Origin: an uncultured candidate division Zixibacteria bacterium
Lineage (GTDB): Bacteria > Zixibacteria > MSB-5A5 > GN15 > PGXB01
Reading direction: 5' to 3'
NCBI GenBank assembly: GCA_937925655.1
Contig: CALAMC010000066.1
Span: forward strand, 1 to 64,000
Length of the DNA: 64,000 bases
Of the stretch, positions 34,527-42,659 are shown in pieces (position 1 is the stretch's first letter; the number at the start of each line of letters is the position of its first letter). Made by a program: the position numbers and the translations under genes. The notes beneath the pieces are model-generated. The model did no database searches. It was not told the origin of the DNA and saw only the letters and a program-made list of their open reading frames with translations.

Positions 34527-35015
34527 ATGCGAATACTAAATGAAAAGCTTAAATCGGGGCAAAAGCTACCGCTTTTTAGTCTTGAGGATTTAAACGGGGA
34601 GGGTTTTTCATCGGGTGACCTGCTGGGCAAAAAAAATATGCTGATCGTTTTCAACCGCGGTTTCATGTGCCCGTTTTGCCGCAAACACATGGCCCAACTG
34701 CGGCGCTACTATGATGATTTTGTCCGGAGCGATACGGAAGTAATCGTCATCGGCCCGGAAAAGAAAAAGGCCTTCAAGAATTACTGGCGCAAGGAATACC
34801 TGCCTTTTGTGGGACTGCCCGATCCGGAGCGCAACGTTCTCGACCGTTTCGGACAGGAAGTCAGCCTGATGAAGCTGGGACGCCTTCCGGCTCAAACCCT
34901 GGTCGATAAACAGAGCATTATAAGGTTTTCATACTATGGACAGTCGATGAAAGACATCCCGCCGGTTGAAACTACTCTGAAAGCGGCCGAAGAAATCAAC
35001 GGCAGAAAAATCTGA
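34527..35015 (+). CDS. Peroxiredoxin-like (AhpC/TSA) redoxin
   Basis: A thioredoxin-fold redoxin (162 aa) of the AhpC/TSA type. After a beta-hairpin start (LKSGQKLPLFSLEDLNGEGF), the active-site segment FNRGFMCPFCRKHM carries a CxxC (near residues 50-53), as in PrxQ-like or bacterioferritin-comigratory-type redoxins. The conserved Arg expected near residue 118 may be in KLGRLPAQTLVD. It is probably a cytoplasmic thiol peroxidase or thiol reductase; the exact subclass is open. It stands alone on the plus strand and ends 5 bases from a convergent membrane-protein gene. Confidence 0.78.
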   Translation: MRILNEKLKSGQKLPLFSLEDLNGEGFSSGDLLGKKNMLIVFNRGFMCPFCRKHMAQLRRYYDDFVRSDTEVIVIGPEKKKAFKNYWRKEYLPFVGLPDPERNVLDRFGQEVSLMKLGRLPAQTLVDKQSIIRFSYYGQSMKDIPPVETTLKAAEEINGRKI

Positions 35016-35020
35016 AATAA

Positions 35021-35641
35021 TTACAGCCACCGGCTGAAAAAATCGAACCCATACCCAAGATACATATAACGAATTATCCGGCCGCCGACGCAGGCGAAAA
35101 ACAACAGAAGCACCGGGTAGCGTTTTATACCGCTTGCGAAATACAGGATATCAAACGGTATGGGCGAGGCGGTGCCCAAAAACAGCGCCGCGGTCACGAA
35201 CCATTTGGAGCGGCCGGCGACCCAGGGATGGTTCTGTGCTTTGGGGAATTTGGTCCGGATGAATTTGGAGTTGCCGAAATAACGCCCGATATAATAAGTT
35301 ATCACCGAACCGGTGGCCGAGCCCAGCGCCATGACGATGGCCAGATGGACGATGCCATAACCCATGGCCACCCCGATCATGACATACTGCCAGATGGGAA
35401 GTACCAGTGGGCTGGCCGATATCGCGGTTATCAGATAAAGTATTATATCGACCTGCGTCTGGCCGTAGCGGCCCATGATTTCGACGCCGAAATTGTTGAT
35501 ATCGTCCTTGAAAATGCCGACGATAATCATCCCCGCAATAATGATACCGGCGGTGATAACCACCGAAACAAGACCGTTGCCGGACTTGCCCGGAGAATCT
35601 GTTATTTCGGGAGCAACAAAATTCTTTTCGGCGTTATGCAA
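35021..35641 (-). CDS. VTT/DedA-like inner-membrane protein
   Basis: An integral membrane protein (206 aa) with hydrophobic segments at about residues 25-45, 65-85, 88-112, 148-165 and 175-195. The segment GSATGSVITYYIGRYFGNSKF followed by a re-entrant-looking TASPIPFDILYFASG resembles the VTT (SNARE-associated, DedA-like) domain, whose members flip lipids or undecaprenyl phosphate. Its own function is not known. It converges on the redoxin gene with a 5-base gap, so its neighbours do not inform function. Confidence 0.6.
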   Translation of the reverse strand: MHNAEKNFVAPEITDSPGKSGNGLVSVVITAGIIIAGMIIVGIFKDDINNFGVEIMGRYGQTQVDIILYLITAISASPLVLPIWQYVMIGVAMGYGIVHLAIVMALGSATGSVITYYIGRYFGNSKFIRTKFPKAQNHPWVAGRSKWFVTAALFLGTASPIPFDILYFASGIKRYPVLLLFFACVGGRIIRYMYLGYGFDFFSRWL

Positions 35642-35826
35642 TTGTGGTTCGGGCAGTTTGTCCCTCCGATTGCCGTCAAAAGTTCCGGTAAATTATAAAA
35701 CAATTAAAACCGTGCGGCAATATTTGTTTAACGGACAATTATCAAAAATTAATGGCGCGCCTGATTTCATGGTATAATATTTAACAACAGGCCTGCTTAT
35801 AACTATACGGGAGAATCAAAAATAAC

Positions 35827-36531
35827 ATGAAATCAATATTAATTTCAATCATGGCGAGCCTGTTGCTTGCTTCTGCGGCCAAGGCCTGGTGGAAAACCGA
35901 TTATGACACGGTGCAAACCGTCTGGCCGAACGGCCACCTTCAGGAATGGTACACGCGCGCCAGTTTCAGCGGCAATGAAAGGGGCTTTGTGAAACACGGA
36001 CAGTACCGCTCGTGGCATGAAAACGGACAGCTCGCCGAAGAGGGCCGCTATGAATGGGGCGCGCAAGACGGCGTCTGGATTATCTGGGCCGAAAACGGAC
36101 AGCGCCTCGCCGAGGCGACCTATCGTAAGGGGGTGTTGCACGGGCGGAGTATAAGCTGGCATGCCGATGATGCCGAGTCCGAAATACTGTATTATACCGA
36201 CGGGAAACTGCATGGTTTATGCACCTGGTTCAAGCCGGGGGAGGACCCCAGCAATCCGGGGCTGAATATGACAGGGCAAAAATTCTATTTGTACGGCGAA
36301 GAGTGCCTCGATTTTTGTCTGGGTAAAACCTACGGCCCGTGCTGTCCCGAAAGCAGTTTTTATATCCGTCGGCTGGAATTGTGGATCGAAACCAATAAGG
36401 GATGCACGCAGTTCAATGTTGGCCGGAAAATCGCAGGGAAGAAGCATGGCAAATGGGTGCGGTACAGCTTCGACGGCAGTATTATCGAAGAAAATCTGTA
36501 TCGCAATGATACGCTCGTGACGGTTGACTAG
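35827..36531 (+). CDS. Secreted MORN-repeat protein
   Basis: A 234-aa protein with a Sec signal (SILISIMASLLLASAAKA). It is followed by at least four MORN-variant repeats of the YwqK type: YRSWHENGQLAEEGRY, WIIWAENGQRLAEATY, SISWHADDAESEILYY and a last copy after a Cys-rich insert, WVRYSFDGSIIEENLY. The insert around residues 140-190 has five Cys (ECLDFC, CCPE, KGC). Such repeats form a beta-rich surface, and no catalytic motif is present. Database names calling them 'antitoxin' are not supported by anything here: no toxin gene is adjacent. Confidence 0.75.
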   Translation: MKSILISIMASLLLASAAKAWWKTDYDTVQTVWPNGHLQEWYTRASFSGNERGFVKHGQYRSWHENGQLAEEGRYEWGAQDGVWIIWAENGQRLAEATYRKGVLHGRSISWHADDAESEILYYTDGKLHGLCTWFKPGEDPSNPGLNMTGQKFYLYGEECLDFCLGKTYGPCCPESSFYIRRLELWIETNKGCTQFNVGRKIAGKKHGKWVRYSFDGSIIEENLYRNDTLVTVD

Positions 36532-36540
36532 GCCGGGGTC

Positions 36541-36720
36541 GCCCATGGCTTGCCATGGGCTAGGTTGTTTGGGCACCGCGCGCCGGGGTGGCCCGCCATT
36601 CTGGCCCTGTTGATAAAAGGCATGCATGGCGCAAGAAGCAGGCCGGGTTCCGAATCCCGACGCAGTGGGGATGAGAAACCCGACAACAAGATGTCTGAAG
36701 CGGCGGGGCACCGAAGCTTA
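36541..36720. repeat. GC-rich structured non-coding element, candidate interspersed repeat
   Basis: This stretch in the 279-base gap 36532-36810 starts with a 9-bp palindromic hairpin GCCCATGGC / GCCATGGGC (36541-36560). It continues with a second fold in which GGGTTCCGAATCCC pairs imperfectly with GGGGATGAGAAACCC. It is clearly more G+C-rich than the A+T-rich bases just after it. Open frames across it look like composition artefacts. It could be a dispersed repeat, a small RNA or a terminator region; copy number cannot be judged from one window. Confidence 0.4.
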
Positions 36721-36810
36721 AGCCGATAAAACGATTAAATAAATATTATTTGAATAGAATTAAAGAAGATTGAATATTGACGCAATAAACCGCACGGAAA
36801 GGAGGGAGGT

Positions 36811-37227
36811 ATGGCTGAAGTTCAAACGACTATAGGCAAGCGTACCGGCGAAAAAGCCGGCTGGACAGCCGGCTGGCTGGGCGCATTTATATGGGTGTCC
36901 ATTCTCGCCATAGTAATAATTGTTCGGGGGCGCATGATTGACGGGATTTTGGGGCTGGGCTTGTTTGTCATTGCCGTCGGTGCGATTCTATCGCTTGCAC
37001 CGTGGCGTCATCCCACGGTGCCATACTGGAGGCTGATGTTGCCGCTGTACCTTGGGTTATTCGTTTCCATCGCCTGGGCGGTATGGAGTTTTTATAATCC
37101 GTATGAGCCGGGTCTGAAATGGTGGTCATTTTTTTGGATTCTGCCATGTCTTACACCCCTATTTACGATCGGCGGCAGGCGATGGGGAGTTGAGAATACA
37201 AAATTAAAAGATAATAGGGTCTATTAA
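36811..37227 (+). CDS. Small membrane protein, unknown
   Basis: A 138-aa protein with four predicted transmembrane segments (residues ~22-41, 46-65, 75-92 and 105-125) and a soluble N-terminus MAEVQTTIGKRTGEKAG. No catalytic or binding motif is visible. The start follows an excellent GGAGGGAGG ribosome site, which supports a real gene. It stands alone between the structured element and the convergent chemoreceptor gene. The 124-base gap downstream holds G+C-rich inverted repeats (about 37268-37324) that may terminate one or both genes. Confidence 0.6.
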   Translation: MAEVQTTIGKRTGEKAGWTAGWLGAFIWVSILAIVIIVRGRMIDGILGLGLFVIAVGAILSLAPWRHPTVPYWRLMLPLYLGLFVSIAWAVWSFYNPYEPGLKWWSFFWILPCLTPLFTIGGRRWGVENTKLKDNRVY

Positions 37228-37351
37228 CGTACAGGGAATTAATAAATTTAAAATCGCGACAAATTAGTGCCGTCCGTGGGCGCAAATATTCCGCCCGCGG
37301 GGCCGTATGTCGGCTCCCGCGGACGAAAGTATAGAATTCAAGTTCCTGAAA

Positions 37352-39304
37352 CTAAACGACCTGTTTTAACTCTTTGACCAGTCCGCGCAGGGATTCGGCC
37401 TGGGCGGCTAATTCCTGGGATGATGAGGCGGATTCCTGGGAGGCGGCGGCGTTGTCCTGCGTCGATTTATCCATCTGTCCCACGGCGCTGGAAATCTGAT
37501 CGATACCTTCCGCCTGTTGTTTGCTGGCGGCGGCGATTTCAGAAATGATATCGGCCACCTTGCGGCTATTGTCGGTGATTTCCTTAAGAAACGCACCGAC
37601 TTTTTCGCTCACTTCGGCGCCGCTTTTGACCCTGATGGTGCTGTCCTGAATCAGTTCGGCGGTGTTGCGAGCGGCTTCGGCCGAGCGCTGGGCAAGATTG
37701 CGCACTTCTTCGGCCACGACGGCGAAGCCTTTGCCGTGCTCTCCGGCGCGGGCGGCTTCGACGGCGGCGTTGAGGGCCAGAAGGTTGGTCTGGAAGGCAA
37801 TTTCCTCGATGGTTTTTATGATGTGAGAGATTTTATCCGAGGATTCATTAATACCGGCCATGGCGGACTGCATTTCTTTCATGGCATTATTGCCTTCCAG
37901 GGCCGAATCCTTGGCTTTCTGGGCCAGGTTATTGGCGATGCGGGCGTTTTCCTCGTTGTTTTTGGTGACCGCCGAAATTTCGGTCAGGGAGCTGGAGGTT
38001 TCTTCCAGCGACGCCGCCTGGTTGGTGGCGTTTTCGGAAAGCTGTTGCGAGGCCGAAGAAATTTGACCGGCGGCCGCGGCAGTCTGTTCGGCGCCGTCAT
38101 TAAGATTGGTGACGATACGGCTGATCGGCCCGGCGATTCCGAATCCAATCTTTATCGAAATAAACAGCGAAATCGCAAAGAAAATCAGGCCGCATATCAA
38201 AGATATCGTTATGAATGAATTCAATGCGGATTGCGTATGAATGCTGGTCTGATAGATTTCCTCATGGTCCGCCGTGACGCAAATCACCCAGTCCCACGGC
38301 TGGAAATAGGTGACGGCGGTGACGCGTGCTCTGCTTTGGGAGTCGTCCTCGCTTTTATATGTATAGCGGTGGAAGCGGATCTCACCGTTTTTGCGGGTTA
38401 CGGCGCTTCGAACCATATCCTGGACGAAACTGTTGCCGGCGTCGTCTTTGGCGTCCCAGAGGCTTTTGCCATCATATTTGGAGCCGCGGGAAATGACATA
38501 TTGTCCCTGCTGGGCCCCGGTGCCGCCGAGAACGAAAACATAGCCGGTGTTGCCCAGCTTGGTCGAGAGAATCGCCTGACGGAGGCTTTGAACGTTTTCC
38601 TGCGGGATACCAACATAGAGCATACCGACAATTTCGTTGGACTGGTCTTTGATTGGCTCATAGGCGGTGATATACCAGCGGTCAACCACAAACGCCTTTC
38701 CCACGAATCGTTCGCCCTTGAGGACGGTCGCCACCACCTGATTGGCGCTGCCGTCGGGATTACGGGCTGGAATGTATGTACCGATAGCCCGTTTGCCTTC
38801 TTTGTTAATGACATTAGTGGCCACCCGCAACATGTCGCCCTCGTTATTCATCTTCTGGAAGATAGTGCAGGTATTGCCGACAAGTCTGGCGGCGTCATCG
38901 ACGATCGGGGCATAGGATGACCGGTCGCTTATTTGGCCCAGCCAGTTGCCGCCGACCGCCAGTTTGGGCAGGTCAATATTAACGGCATTCTGGTTTATCT
39001 GATTTTTGGCCGACCAGTTGACGGTTTCGGAAAGAACGCCGACATTGCCTTTTCTTATCATTATATCGCGGGCCACATTCAGATTGGCCTCAAGCATCTG
39101 CTCAATCGATTCCTGTTGACTCTGACAAAGGGCCTGCATATCGCGGGCCACGGATGTCATTTGTGAGGTAACCTGGGCTTCATTCTGTTCCATGAGATCA
39201 GCGTTCAGGTTCCCTTTCTGAACAGCAATCAGAATCAAAATGACCGCCACGGGAAGAATTGCCGAGGCGATGGATAAGGAAATAATCTTGGTTCTGATGG
39301 TCAT
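37352..39304 (-). CDS. Methyl-accepting chemotaxis protein with Cache-type sensor
   Basis: A chemoreceptor (650 aa). TM1 is at residues ~9-28. A large periplasmic sensor (~30-355) has a Cache3/Cache2-fusion look, with GTYIPARNPDGSANQVV and VGMLYVGIPQENVQSLRQAI. TM2 is near 360-385, followed by HAMP-like and signalling helices. The cytoplasmic hairpin tip reads IEEIAFQTNLLALNAAVEAA, RAGEHGKGFAVVAEEVRNLA, the MCP signature that binds CheA/CheW. Start ATG behind AAGGAGGGG. No che genes are nearby, so it is an orphan receptor. The ligand is unknown, though Cache domains of this type often bind small organic acids. Confidence 0.93.
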   Translation of the reverse strand: MTIRTKIISLSIASAILPVAVILILIAVQKGNLNADLMEQNEAQVTSQMTSVARDMQALCQSQQESIEQMLEANLNVARDIMIRKGNVGVLSETVNWSAKNQINQNAVNIDLPKLAVGGNWLGQISDRSSYAPIVDDAARLVGNTCTIFQKMNNEGDMLRVATNVINKEGKRAIGTYIPARNPDGSANQVVATVLKGERFVGKAFVVDRWYITAYEPIKDQSNEIVGMLYVGIPQENVQSLRQAILSTKLGNTGYVFVLGGTGAQQGQYVISRGSKYDGKSLWDAKDDAGNSFVQDMVRSAVTRKNGEIRFHRYTYKSEDDSQSRARVTAVTYFQPWDWVICVTADHEEIYQTSIHTQSALNSFITISLICGLIFFAISLFISIKIGFGIAGPISRIVTNLNDGAEQTAAAAGQISSASQQLSENATNQAASLEETSSSLTEISAVTKNNEENARIANNLAQKAKDSALEGNNAMKEMQSAMAGINESSDKISHIIKTIEEIAFQTNLLALNAAVEAARAGEHGKGFAVVAEEVRNLAQRSAEAARNTAELIQDSTIRVKSGAEVSEKVGAFLKEITDNSRKVADIISEIAAASKQQAEGIDQISSAVGQMDKSTQDNAAASQESASSSQELAAQAESLRGLVKELKQVV

Positions 39305-39404
39305 GAGAACCCCTCCTTAATTATTTCGGTCTGCGCCGGGCCGGCAGGGGCAAGGCATGTATAAGTGCAGAATCAAATTGACCCTGGGGGCCGAGAGCAC
39401 TTGT

Positions 39405-39587
39405 ATGTCTGGTTTTAATATCGACTATAAACCAGGCGGGTTGAAAAAAACGAATAAAAACTATCCGGTTAAAGCTTTTATTAACTGTATAGAATGTAAT
39501 GCATTACGGATATCGTACGAAATGCGACAGAAAATTGAGCGAAAATTATGTGCAAAATGCGAGCATGCCGGGCGGGTCGTTCGCTGA
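39405..39587 (+). CDS. Possible small zinc-ribbon-like protein
   Basis: A 60-aa open frame from ATG 39405 with two CxxC pairs (CIECN and CAKCE) 17 residues apart, a spacing that would suit a zinc ribbon, and a basic composition. No good ribosome site is seen, and an upstream in-frame ATG at 39357 is also possible. It is the only candidate in the gap between the chemoreceptor and tRNA-Gln (39305-39654). It could be chance. Confidence 0.35.
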   Translation: MSGFNIDYKPGGLKKTNKNYPVKAFINCIECNALRISYEMRQKIERKLCAKCEHAGRVVR

Positions 39588-39654
39588 CAATTTTTGACGC
39601 ATGAATGAGTTTTGCGGGTTGGTCAAAATCCGCAAGTTTTGGGCAATAAAAAAG

Positions 39655-39725
39655 CTGGGGGACAGGGATTCGAACCCCGATAATGCGGTCCAGAGCCGCA
39701 GGTCCTGCCGTTGGACGATCCCCCA
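39655..39725 (-). tRNA. tRNA-Gln (anticodon CTG)
   Basis: A 71-base tRNA without an encoded CCA. The acceptor arm TGGGGGA pairs with TCCCCCA. The anticodon stem TGCGG / CCGCA encloses the loop CTCTGGA, giving anticodon CUG, which reads CAG. The T arm carries GGTTCGAATCC. The TGGGGGA start and overall form match bacterial tRNA-Gln. Confidence 0.96.
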
Positions 39726-39848
39726 GAAAGCCGGAAGATACCTATTTTTAATGAACCCGTCGGTTAAGACGGGCTTTCAATCGGCGAATATACAGCTATT
39801 CAGCCAATTGTCAAATCTTTTTTCAGTCATACGACCTTATGCTTATGC

Positions 39849-40517
39849 TTAGTTATTATCGGATTTTATAATCAGAGCTTTGCCATTAATCTTAATTCGA
39901 GCCCGGCTTTTTATGAGTTGATTGCGCAGACTGATGGTATCCCCGATTATTAAGGCCCGTTTCGGGGCCGGATAAGACAGGCCCATAAATTCCAGGCGGA
40001 CGCCCGATGACAGCGGCAGAATGGACAGGTATTGACCGGGTTGGCCGGTAATGGAAACCGTCTCGTTTTTGGCCAGAAATATCTCCCATTGAGGATGAAT
40101 AAGCCGGGTATTGATTTGAGATTTCGTTTTTTCAGCATGGTAGGATACCAGTTCCAGCAGGAATATATTGCCGAGTGTATGGTCGATTTCGTCGCAGCCT
40201 ACCGCTCCGCAGATCAGGATTTCGCCGGCGCCGTTGGCAAGAGCCAGTTCGACGGCCAGCTGGGAGTCGGTTTTATTTTTGCGAGCAGGATGGGTGATGA
40301 CGGTTGTTCGCTCACGCAGGGCTCTGGGAATTCGGGGCGCGGAGTCGAAATCGCCCAAAAGATAATCGGGGATGCGTTTGTTTTTAATAAAAAAGCGGAC
40401 GCCGCCGTCGACCGCGATGGTTGTTCGATTTTCCAGGTGTGCCAGATAAAAGTTGCTATCCTTTGTCGGATAGCGATTATTCAAGAACAGGATGAATTTG
40501 TTATTTTTCTTTTTCAT
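39849..40517 (-). CDS. Thiamine pyrophosphokinase
   Basis: Transfers pyrophosphate from ATP to thiamine to give thiamine diphosphate (222 aa). Recognisable features are the early IAVDGGVRFF, the metal/substrate site LLGDFDSAP, the KNKTDSQLAVELAL segment and the GAVGCDEIDHTLGNIFLL motif (usually GxxGxRxDHxLxNI). The C-terminal beta domain holds the thiamine-binding SLRNQLI segment, corresponding to GTSNE-type residues. Neighbours give no further hint: it follows the spermidine-synthase-like gene by 12 bases. It may salvage thiamine taken up from outside. Confidence 0.88.
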   Translation of the reverse strand: MKKKNNKFILFLNNRYPTKDSNFYLAHLENRTTIAVDGGVRFFIKNKRIPDYLLGDFDSAPRIPRALRERTTVITHPARKNKTDSQLAVELALANGAGEILICGAVGCDEIDHTLGNIFLLELVSYHAEKTKSQINTRLIHPQWEIFLAKNETVSITGQPGQYLSILPLSSGVRLEFMGLSYPAPKRALIIGDTISLRNQLIKSRARIKINGKALIIKSDNN

Positions 40518-40529
40518 GGTTACCGGAAT

Positions 40530-42659
40530 TTATTGCGAAAAAATTGCACCCGCCAGTGAAATCACAATCAGGATTTGAACCAAGCCCAATAGCCAGCCCA
40601 GGCCCAAGAGCGGTAAAAACAGGGTCAGCGCGGTTAACGCCGCCAGACCGGAACCGAGAATTTCGAGAGCATAACCGGCGCCACGGTTGGCGCCGGAGCG
40701 CCCGAAATAGAAGCGGCGGGTCGCCCCGACAAAGATAGTTCCGGTGGCGAGTGCGGCGGTGCCGATGAACAGGGCGTTATAAACCAGGAATATGCGATAG
40801 TCGATTTTATGCCAGGTGGTCATGTATATCACGGCCGCCGTCAGGAGCATGAGCAAAGCGGGCAGTTCGATATTGCGGGAGTCGATGCGGTCGGCGTAAT
40901 AGGTCCCCGCCGCGAGGCCGAGCATGAAGACGCCGATTAATACCCCCATATGAGAATAAAGTGAACCACAATGGGCTTGATAGATATAGAAAACGACTAA
41001 CTCCAGAAGAAGGGAAACGAATCCGGCCATGAAATATAAGAACAAGCCGTAAATGCGCCCGCGGCGACGATTCAAAATCGTGACGATAAATATGCCAAGC
41101 ATGAAAATTCCTGCGACGATAGCGGGGTAAGGGTTATTTATTAAAAGCGGGACGAGACGGTCATCAAAACCGTGCGCCCGCGACTTAAAGATGGCCTGAT
41201 AGATGGGTAATAACGGCCGCTCGACAGAGTGTGATTCGGGGCCGGGTGTCAGCGCTTCCTCAAGTCGTGATATTTTAAATTCATCGAACCGGTTTTCGAG
41301 AAAATATGAGTCGATATACGTTGGGCAGTATGATAGACTATCAAGCCGTATGATAATTTTCGATGGTGCAATATTGAGAACAGAATCATCGGAGGCAAAA
41401 AACAGGGTGGTGTGACCGGGCCAGACGGCGACATGTTTGAAGGATGCTTTTAGTCCGGCGTGTATCATTGACAGGATGTTTTGTTTTTCGGGGAGGATGT
41501 AACGGTCGGTGTCGTATGATGTGGGAATATACAATATACCACCCGGCTTGAGAACGTTGCGCGCCGACTGAAAAAATTCGGATCCGTACAAGGCGGCGGC
41601 GGCAAAAGTGGTCGGGTCGGGGGCCTTCAAAACGATAACATCATAACGTCCGGCCTGTGCGGCATTATGCATGAATGAAACGGGGTCGGCGGTGAGGCGT
41701 GAAAATGGAGTTTCCATGGGTATCATATTTTTAAGCCTTTTATCGAGAGAATGGCGCGGGTCGAGGGCGTGGATGATCAGGCCGGGGAATTCATGGGAAA
41801 ATTGGGCGGCGCCGAATTCGGCCCGGCCGATATAAAGCAGGTCGGTACTATGCGGACGATACAACAAAGGGGGGACAAGGTCATATTCGGCCGCTTCATG
41901 ATCGGGCAGAATGGCTTCGACGGCGTTGTCGGTCACGAGGATGACGGCATCGTCTTTCTGCAGTATCGACTGACGGCCGTAGTGGGTATCGAATGAGGCG
42001 AGGATATCATATCCGGTGTATTTATGGCTGTCTATATATGTTTCCATCGTTTCGGTCATGAGTGCCAGGGCCGTCGCGGCGGCGATAAAAAAAGCAACCG
42101 AGACTATTTTGACCGAATTATTATGAAGCGGGAACTGCGCGAAGATTATAAACAGGCTGGTTATCAAGGCAAACGAGAGGGTTGAAAACAGCGGCCCCAC
42201 GGCGAGCATTATTAACAGGCCGCCGATAAAAGCACCGACGCCTTCGTACAGATAGGTGCAAATGATGGCTTCCGATGGTCGATAGCCTTCGCGGTTTATG
42301 ACGGTAAACAAACAGCCAAACATCAATCCCGGCAGGAGCATGAGGGCGACCGACAGCGGGGCCGCCCGTGTAAAAGGGATAGTTTCCCCAACGATGCCGG
42401 TGAAAATAAAAGGCGAGAAACGAATCGCCAGAAGAATAAGCGGGATCAGGATAGCGGTGGCGATAAAAATTACGGTCGCGGAAAAAGCGAGGTTACGGCG
42501 CCCGCCGATATATGCCCCCAGCGCGATGGCCATCATCCAGCCGAACAGGGCGGTGCCGATAAAAAGCTCACTGCCGCCATAGGAAGCCAGCAGTTCACGA
42601 AGCATCAGGACCTGGGTAATTACGGAAAAAAGGCCAAGCAGGAACGCCTTGTATTTCAT
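40530..42659 (-). CDS. Membrane protein with internal spermidine synthase-like domain
   Basis: A 709-aa polytopic protein from ATG 42659, which overlaps the radical SAM stop as TGATG; the longer in-frame start is not needed. About seven N-terminal helices (residues ~4-215) are followed by a soluble Rossmann methyltransferase-like domain (~225-460; DLLYIGRAEFGAAQFSHEFP, YDVIVLKAPDPTTFAAAALYG, GGILYIPTSYD). Several more helices (~520-705) follow. The glycine motif of true spermidine synthases is altered (GRAEFG), so polyamine synthesis is doubtful. Membrane spermidine-synthase-like proteins are common in bacteria without known function. Its operon links it to the AmmeMemoRadiSam set. Confidence 0.7.
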   Translation of the reverse strand: MKYKAFLLGLFSVITQVLMLRELLASYGGSELFIGTALFGWMMAIALGAYIGGRRNLAFSATVIFIATAILIPLILLAIRFSPFIFTGIVGETIPFTRAAPLSVALMLLPGLMFGCLFTVINREGYRPSEAIICTYLYEGVGAFIGGLLIMLAVGPLFSTLSFALITSLFIIFAQFPLHNNSVKIVSVAFFIAAATALALMTETMETYIDSHKYTGYDILASFDTHYGRQSILQKDDAVILVTDNAVEAILPDHEAAEYDLVPPLLYRPHSTDLLYIGRAEFGAAQFSHEFPGLIIHALDPRHSLDKRLKNMIPMETPFSRLTADPVSFMHNAAQAGRYDVIVLKAPDPTTFAAAALYGSEFFQSARNVLKPGGILYIPTSYDTDRYILPEKQNILSMIHAGLKASFKHVAVWPGHTTLFFASDDSVLNIAPSKIIIRLDSLSYCPTYIDSYFLENRFDEFKISRLEEALTPGPESHSVERPLLPIYQAIFKSRAHGFDDRLVPLLINNPYPAIVAGIFMLGIFIVTILNRRRGRIYGLFLYFMAGFVSLLLELVVFYIYQAHCGSLYSHMGVLIGVFMLGLAAGTYYADRIDSRNIELPALLMLLTAAVIYMTTWHKIDYRIFLVYNALFIGTAALATGTIFVGATRRFYFGRSGANRGAGYALEILGSGLAALTALTLFLPLLGLGWLLGLVQILIVISLAGAIFSQ

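Noticed and set aside
35827..36531. Toxin-antitoxin system suggested by the usual database name of YwqK-like MORN proteins
   Set aside because: The protein is secreted and no toxin-like gene is adjacent.
36217..36711. A 164-codon minus-strand frame over the end of the MORN gene and the structured element
   Set aside because: It overlaps the MORN protein gene on the opposite strand, has no ribosome site, and half of its sequence comes from the GC-rich non-coding block.
39601..39852. An 83-codon plus-strand frame
   Set aside because: It runs through the tRNA-Gln gene on the other strand and has no protein-like pattern.
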